Shown in pieces: positions 59,840 through 64,000 of a stretch of DNA of 64,000 nt. The stretch is from Pantanalinema sp. GBBB05 (GTDB lineage: Bacteria > Cyanobacteriota > Cyanobacteriia > Leptolyngbyales > Leptolyngbyaceae), in assembly GCA_016743235.1 (NCBI GenBank), contig VRZD01000025.1, positions 37,588 to 101,587 on the forward strand, read 5' to 3'. The notes below the pieces were generated by a model. The model had not been told where the DNA came from, did not search any database, and worked only from the letters and a program-made list of their open reading frames with translations. Within the stretch, counting starts at the first letter, position 1, and each line of letters starts with the position of its first letter. A program made the translations under genes and the position numbers.

Positions 59840-61129
59840 TTACCAAGCATCCAAGTTATCTGAGTCGGATTTGAGCAGATCTGAAGTTGGGGCGATGGGT
59901 GCTTGTTGGTTCCAGGGAGCGACGATCGGCAACAGTAAAAGTCCTGGCAGGGCAGCAACCAGGGTAATTAAGAAAAATACCGGCCAGCCTGTGAGCTTCG
60001 CTAACTCTCCTGCTGGAGCGGCTAAAACAATCCCCGCTGTTGCCATTAAACTTGAGAGTAACGCGAACTGAGTAGCCGTGAAGCTGTGGTGACACAGACT
60101 CATCAAGTAGGCAACAAACCCGGCTGTGACTAGACCAGCACAAAGATTTTCGATATTAATCGCTAGCAGCAGCAGCAAACTGTTTTTACCAACGGTTGCC
60201 AGCGTAAAGTACCCCAGATTACTTAAAGCTTGTAGTCCACCAAAGACCCAGAGCGATCGATAAATGCCAATTTTGGTTAATATCGCTCCGCCCCCAACTA
60301 CACCTACCGTTGTGGCTAGAAACCCGAAAGTCCCCTGAACGGCGCCAATCTCAGTTTTACTGAAGCCAATATCTAGTAGGAACGGGTTAGCCATGTTGTT
60401 AACCAGCGCGTCCCCAACTTTGTAGAGCAGGATAAACAGTAACACTAGTGCCGCAGATGGGACTCCTAGCCGCTGAAAGAACTCTTTGAAGGGCAAGTAA
60501 ACAGCTTGAATTAGGGATTCTGGTGGAGTATTGCGTCGCGGTTCCGGTGCCCAAAAGGTAGCACTTAAGCCAACCAGCATAAAGGCTGCCATGATTAGAT
60601 AGACCCAGTTCCAGGATATGTGGTCAGCCAAAATCAGGGTGAGAGAACCAGAAACTAGCACCGCCAGACGATAGCCTAAAACCCAGGTAGAAGCCCCAAT
60701 TCCTAACTCAGCTGGCTCTAAAACATCTGTTCGATAGGCATCTCCGGCGATATCCTGGGTCGCACTTAGTACCGCGATCGCCATTGCATTGATTGCCAGC
60801 AGTTGTAAGGCTTGCTGGGGCTGCTGGAATGCCATTGCCCCGATCGCTAGAATCAACCCGATCTGGGTCATAATGAGCCATCCCCGCCGTCGTCCGAGAA
60901 ACGGTAGGGTAATCCGGTCTAAAAATGGTGACCAGAGAAATTTCAGGGTATAGGGTAGCCCAATCAAGCTAAACCAGCCGATCACTCCCAAGTCCACCTG
61001 TGCGTCCTTCATCCAGGCTTGGAGAGTGCGGCTGGTCAACAGTAATGGTAGCCCTGAAGAAAACCCTAGCAGCAATAGAGCCGCCATCTTCCGGCTTTGA
61101 AAAATTTTCAGGAATTGATTGGAGTTCAC
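59840..61129 (-). CDS. AmpG-like MFS transporter
   Basis: The 429-residue protein has about twelve membrane helices and the AmpG family pattern of the major facilitator superfamily: LLLGFSSGLPLLLTSRTLQAWMKD at the N-terminus, IGLPYTLKFLWSPFLDR, GRRRGWLIMTQ, and DIAGDAYRTDVL. AmpG permeases import anhydromuropeptides for cell-wall recycling in Gram-negative bacteria; the cyanobacterial relatives may do this or move another solute. The start is GTG at 61129. No other cell-wall recycling gene is near, and lexA lies 177 bases upstream on the same strand. Confidence 0.88.
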   Translation of the reverse strand: MNSNQFLKIFQSRKMAALLLLGFSSGLPLLLTSRTLQAWMKDAQVDLGVIGWFSLIGLPYTLKFLWSPFLDRITLPFLGRRRGWLIMTQIGLILAIGAMAFQQPQQALQLLAINAMAIAVLSATQDIAGDAYRTDVLEPAELGIGASTWVLGYRLAVLVSGSLTLILADHISWNWVYLIMAAFMLVGLSATFWAPEPRRNTPPESLIQAVYLPFKEFFQRLGVPSAALVLLFILLYKVGDALVNNMANPFLLDIGFSKTEIGAVQGTFGFLATTVGVVGGGAILTKIGIYRSLWVFGGLQALSNLGYFTLATVGKNSLLLLLAINIENLCAGLVTAGFVAYLMSLCHHSFTATQFALLSSLMATAGIVLAAPAGELAKLTGWPVFFLITLVAALPGLLLLPIVAPWNQQAPIAPTSDLLKSDSDNLDAW

Positions 61130-61306
61130 AATTTAACCGTAAGCAAACAATCGCTAAGATGCGGTTAGCATTCAGCTGATCATGCCATATTGCTGCTCAT
61201 AACTTGGCGAGAATGACTCGCGATCGAGACTCACCAAATTGCGGAGCTGTTTACTCATGGTTGAACGCCAGTTTCCTGAGGATCAATTGTCAACTTATTG
61301 GTTCGG

Positions 61307-61915
61307 CTACAGTCCAACGCCGCGCCAAACTCCCACTAAAGCGCCTTGGACATCCACTTGAGTCGCAGGCACTTCGATCGGGTTATAGCGAGAATTAGCG
61401 GGTTGCAGTGTGACTTTACTGCCTTTGCGATGGAAGTATTTCAGCGTCGTTTGTTCATTCACTCTCGCCGCTACGATCGTGCCATTTTTGATGGTCTTGG
61501 GATCAGACACGGGTTTGAGAATGACGACATCCCCATTATCGATCAAGGCATCGATCATGCTGTCGCCTCTGACCCGTAAGGCAAAGTAGTTAGGCTTAAG
61601 GGATAGAGTGGATAGATCGAGGTGTTCGACTTCCGATTCGGGGAAGGTTTCGACTAGATTGCCAGCCGCGATCGCGCCGAGAATGGGTACACCCTGCATT
61701 GCCGCTTGGGTCATGCGGATGGTGCGGGCTTTTCCTTCTGTCCATTCAATGTAGCCCTTAGACCGTAAGTGTTCCAGGCGACTTTGAACCGGAGCAGGTG
61801 ATTTTAAGCCCATCGCTCGCATCATTTGACGGATCGAGGGCGGATACTGATGTTCGCGAATGTATCCAACTAGCCAATCATAAAGTTCTTGTTGGGCTTC
61901 AGTAAGGGTATCCAT
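61307..61915 (-). CDS. lexA: LexA repressor, self-cleaving form
   Basis: The 202-residue protein has an N-terminal winged-helix DNA-binding domain (about 1-70, SIRQMMRAMGLKSPAPVQSRLEHLR) and a C-terminal latent protease (about 75-202). The Ala84-Gly85 cleavage bond in GAIAAGNLV and the catalytic dyad, S119 in VRGDSMIDALI and K159 in TTLKYFHRKG, are all present. So RecA-stimulated autocleavage should work, unlike in Synechocystis LexA, which lost the active site. A near-consensus LexA box lies 29-42 bases upstream of the ATG. recN is in the same window but shows no box. Confidence 0.97.
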   Translation of the reverse strand: MDTLTEAQQELYDWLVGYIREHQYPPSIRQMMRAMGLKSPAPVQSRLEHLRSKGYIEWTEGKARTIRMTQAAMQGVPILGAIAAGNLVETFPESEVEHLDLSTLSLKPNYFALRVRGDSMIDALIDNGDVVILKPVSDPKTIKNGTIVAARVNEQTTLKYFHRKGSKVTLQPANSRYNPIEVPATQVDVQGALVGVWRGVGL

Positions 61916-61943
61916 AGGACAGAATAAAGGACAGGGTGGACAT

Positions 61944-61957
61944 AGAACGTTTGTACC
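61944..61957. promoter_or_regulatory. Candidate LexA box upstream of lexA
   Basis: On the minus strand the sequence is GGTACAAACGTTCT. The cyanobacterial consensus as I remember it is RGTACNNNDGTWCB; only the D position (here C) fails. Its place 29-42 bases before the ATG fits an operator for autoregulation. Confidence 0.6.
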
Positions 61958-62023
61958 ACCAAATTCCCTGCCTGTCTAGTCCCTGAAGCAATTTTTGATA
62001 TTAAAGTTTTTGATAGGTATGGA

Positions 62024-62944
62024 TTAATTGACTCCTAATAAACTTGCTAACAAAGCTTTTTGGGCGTGCATCCGGTTTTCGGCTTGATCCCAGACGCGGG
62101 ATTGGGACCCTTCGATCACGGCATTGGTAATCTCTTCGTCGCGGTGAGCGGGGAGGCAATGCAAGACAATCGCGGCGGGATCGGCATAGGACAATAGGGT
62201 TTCGTTGAGTTGGTAGGGTTGGAAGATGGGAATCCGTGATTCGGCTAAGTCTTCTTGACCCATACTCGCCCAGACATCGGTATAAAGGGCTTGTGCGCCT
62301 TTGACAGCGGCGATCGGATCGGTGGTGACGGTGACTTCGGTGCGACCGTTGGCGATCGCTTGGGCTTGCTCTACCACTTCTGGTAGGGGTTGATAATCGG
62401 GGGGAGCAGCGACACGGACGTTCATACCAGCCAGGGCACAGCCCACCATCAGGGAATGCGCCACGTTGTTACCATCGCCAACGTAGGTGAGGGTCAGGTC
62501 GGCCAGGGTGCCGAAGTTTTCCTGAATGGTTTGCAAGTCGGCTAATACCTGGCAGGGATGTTCCAGGTCGCTCAAGGCGTTAATGATGGGGATTTTGGTG
62601 TACTTGGCAAACAGTTCCAGATCGCGTTGCTCAAAGGTGCGAATAGCCAAAATATCCAGGTAACGATCGAGGACACGGGCAGTATCCTCTAGGGGTTCAC
62701 CTCGGCTGACTTGAGTCACGCTAGGATTCAGATCTAATACTTGTCCACCCAGTTGATACATGGCGACTGAGAAGCTAACTCGGGTGCGAGTTGATGCTTT
62801 GTAGAATAGTAATCCCAAATTCTTCTGACATTTCAGATTGACTGAGCCGCTCTTTAATTGGGCGGCTAACCGCAGTAAGCCATGTAGCTCTTCTGGGCTG
62901 AAATCCGCCATGCTGAGTATGTCGCGACCTTTGAGTGCCCCCAT
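62024..62944 (-). CDS. argF: Ornithine carbamoyltransferase
   Basis: The enzyme joins carbamoyl phosphate to ornithine to give citrulline in arginine synthesis. The 306-residue protein has the carbamoyl-phosphate motif ASTRTRVSFSVAMYQLGG, the substrate signature HPCQVLADL, the SMG-like ornithine loop in YTDVWASMGQE and the metal-free catalytic HCLPAHRDEEI. Length and motifs are normal. The ATG at 62944 is preceded by a C/G-rich repeat region, and the gene is downstream of hemD on the same strand, 248 bases away. Confidence 0.97.
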   Translation of the reverse strand: MGALKGRDILSMADFSPEELHGLLRLAAQLKSGSVNLKCQKNLGLLFYKASTRTRVSFSVAMYQLGGQVLDLNPSVTQVSRGEPLEDTARVLDRYLDILAIRTFEQRDLELFAKYTKIPIINALSDLEHPCQVLADLQTIQENFGTLADLTLTYVGDGNNVAHSLMVGCALAGMNVRVAAPPDYQPLPEVVEQAQAIANGRTEVTVTTDPIAAVKGAQALYTDVWASMGQEDLAESRIPIFQPYQLNETLLSYADPAAIVLHCLPAHRDEEITNAVIEGSQSRVWDQAENRMHAQKALLASLLGVN

Positions 62945-63192
62945 TGCGTTGATCCCTTTGGTTTCTAAAGCAAAACGTTTATTGACCTAAAACCCTATCA
63001 AATCCTGGGAGGTTAGCCTAGTCGGTAATGGTAAGAATTTGATGAATTGATTGCCGACCCTTGGGGGGCTGCCCCCCAATCCCCCCGAATTCAGGGGACG
63101 GCTGCGTCCCCCGAACCCCCTCCAGAAGGTGTTATTGGTGGGGGGTAGAAGCTTGCTTCGCTCTGTTGGGTGGTCTAGGTTGGTGGTTGGGG
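62945..63192. other. Spacer between hemD and argF with G/C-run hairpins
   Basis: The 248 bases hold the palindromic C/G element (63061-63111) and further CCCCC/GGGGGG words near 63115 and 63140. There is no supported gene; frames in this region arise from GC-rich sequence. It also contains the hemD 3' region and argF leader. Confidence 0.5.
63061..63111. repeat. Paired C/G-run hairpins
   Basis: TTGGGGGG (63061-63068) pairs with CCCCCCAA (63072-63079) around CTG, and GGGGACG (63094-63100) pairs with CGTCCCC (63105-63111) around GCTG. The two hairpins are 14 bases apart. Their style matches the elements at 14659-14750 and 38361-38415. Confidence 0.65.
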
Positions 63193-64000
63193 TTAGGGAG
63201 AGCGTTGGATGTACTCTGCGATCGCCTCTACTAGACCGTCTAGGGTGTATTCGCGGGGTTCGACATCGACTCGTCCGAGGAGAGCTTCGCAGGCTTGGCT
63301 GGTTTGCGGTCCGATCGAGGCGATGCAGACGTTTTCTAGCCAGGATTTCCAGGCGTCGTTGCGCTCGGCTTGGTACAGCAAAAGGCAAAAGTGTTTGACG
63401 GTTTTGGAGCTGGCGAAGGTGACAATGTCAATCTGGCGATCGCGGAGAGCGGCAAGGGCAACGGGATCAATCTCGGTGGGGCAACCAGATTCGTAGGCGG
63501 CAACTTGGCGGACGGTGGCTCCCTGGTTGGTGAATTCTTTGATTAAAATATCGCGTCCACCACTTTCTACACGGGGAAAGAGGATTCTCAACCCGTTGAG
63601 GCGTTCTGGGAAGTTGGCGACTAAGGAATCGGCGATAAAGTCGGGGGGAATGAAGTCGGGGCGGATACCGAGTTGTTCTAACCGGGCGGCAGTTTTTTCA
63701 CCCACAACGGCAACTTGAATTTCGACTAGGACATCATCCCCTCGTTTCTCGCGCAAGCGTTGGATGAAGTAGTCTACGGCGTTGGTTGAGGTCAGAATCA
63801 GCCAGTCGAAGTCATCGAGATGGGCGATCGCGTCGTCTAACTCGTCCCAACTGGAGGGGGGACCGATCTCCAGGGTTGGCATTTCGATCACGGTGGCTCC
63901 GGCTTCGGTCAGCAGGGCGGCAAACTGTCCCGATTGTCCGGTGGCGCGGGTGACGAGTAGGGTTTTGTGGTTGAGGGGGAGCGTGGGTGAGGGGACTTGA
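63193..64000 (-). CDS. hemD: Uroporphyrinogen-III synthase, 5' end beyond the window
   Basis: HemD closes hydroxymethylbilane into uroporphyrinogen III, the branch point to heme, chlorophyll and B12. The visible 269 codons run open to the right edge with no start needed: the first residues in view, TLLVTRATGQSGQFAALL, are the typical N-terminal strand-helix of HemD, so only a few codons are probably missing. Later motifs LILTSTNAVDYFIQRL, VAVVGEKTAARLEQLG, LFPRVESGGRDILIKE and the C-terminal VTFASSKTVKHFCLLL are present. An internal ATG at 63891 is not the true start because conserved sequence continues upstream of it. It precedes argF on the same strand. Confidence 0.92.
   Translation of the reverse strand, partial: QVPSPTLPLNHKTLLVTRATGQSGQFAALLTEAGATVIEMPTLEIGPPSSWDELDDAIAHLDDFDWLILTSTNAVDYFIQRLREKRGDDVLVEIQVAVVGEKTAARLEQLGIRPDFIPPDFIADSLVANFPERLNGLRILFPRVESGGRDILIKEFTNQGATVRQVAAYESGCPTEIDPVALAALRDRQIDIVTFASSKTVKHFCLLLYQAERNDAWKSWLENVCIASIGPQTSQACEALLGRVDVEPREYTLDGLVEAIAEYIQRSP

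Noticed and set aside
1..64000. CRISPR array, insertion sequence or prophage
   Set aside because: No regularly spaced repeats, transposase or phage-type gene was seen; all frames above shadow size are chromosomal housekeeping, signalling or conserved cyanobacterial genes.

Overview
The window is a gene-dense stretch of a cyanobacterial chromosome. The GCGATCGC palindrome (HIP1) recurs throughout, inside genes and even in terminator stems. The gene content agrees: phosphoribulokinase, a ferredoxin-NADP reductase with the phycobilisome-linker-like N-terminus (so the host probably has phycobilisomes), glutamate-1-semialdehyde aminomutase, a CuA-less terminal oxidase, several GAF-rich sensor kinases, and many protein families limited to cyanobacteria. 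I cannot name the species. I see no insertion sequence, phage or CRISPR array.

Layout. 1-6.3 kb: a possible gene tail, a membrane-anchored helical-repeat protein, hemL, a small conserved protein, hisIE and queA. 6.6-11.6 kb: a signalling cluster (GAF histidine kinase, membrane hybrid kinase, CheY-like regulator). 11.8-12.3 kb: an acidic disordered protein closed by a strong terminator. 12.6-18.9 kb: a respiratory cluster of two DUF2231 membrane proteins, oxidase subunits II, I and III, and a GMC flavoprotein with a cysteine cluster. Subunit II lacks the CuA ligands, so this is the alternative (ARTO, Cox3-type) oxidase, probably fed by quinol. 18.9-26.7 kb: two exported proteins, a small duplicated protein, an ABC1/UbiB kinase, a TPR-glycosyltransferase and recN. 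27.1-34.3 kb: a GAF-GAF-PAS adenylate cyclase followed directly by an FkbM methyltransferase, then DUF3119-DUF3086, plsY, a small conserved gene and a GIY-YIG protein.

34.4-40.6 kb: an RPI-repeat protein, prk, petH, comB, a second PRK-like kinase without the redox cysteines, and tRNA-Ser(UGA). 40.6-50.5 kb: a metallophosphoesterase, an MDR oxidoreductase overlapping a pentapeptide/helix-hairpin-helix/membrane fusion, an ABA4-like protein, a MASE1 sensor kinase, a pentapeptide protein and a small protein. 51-55.4 kb: rpmG-rpsR-RNase R-like, an RDD protein, a small exported protein and an MlaE permease. 55.8-64 kb: a REC-PAS-GAF kinase with a cyanobacteriochrome-like GAF, a GNAT gene, a small membrane protein, an AmpG-like transporter, lexA with a probable LexA box, argF, and hemD running off the right edge.

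Three themes recur. Carbon fixation and electron transfer meet around prk/petH. Respiration is represented by a complete CuA-less oxidase operon with a possible flavoprotein donor. Signalling is heavy: four large kinases, one adenylate cyclase and only one stand-alone receiver. Intergenic DNA carries C/G-rich palindromes and pyrimidine-rich tracts that look like dispersed cyanobacterial repeats.

All calls come from reading translations and DNA by eye. Domain limits are approximate and no database search was run.
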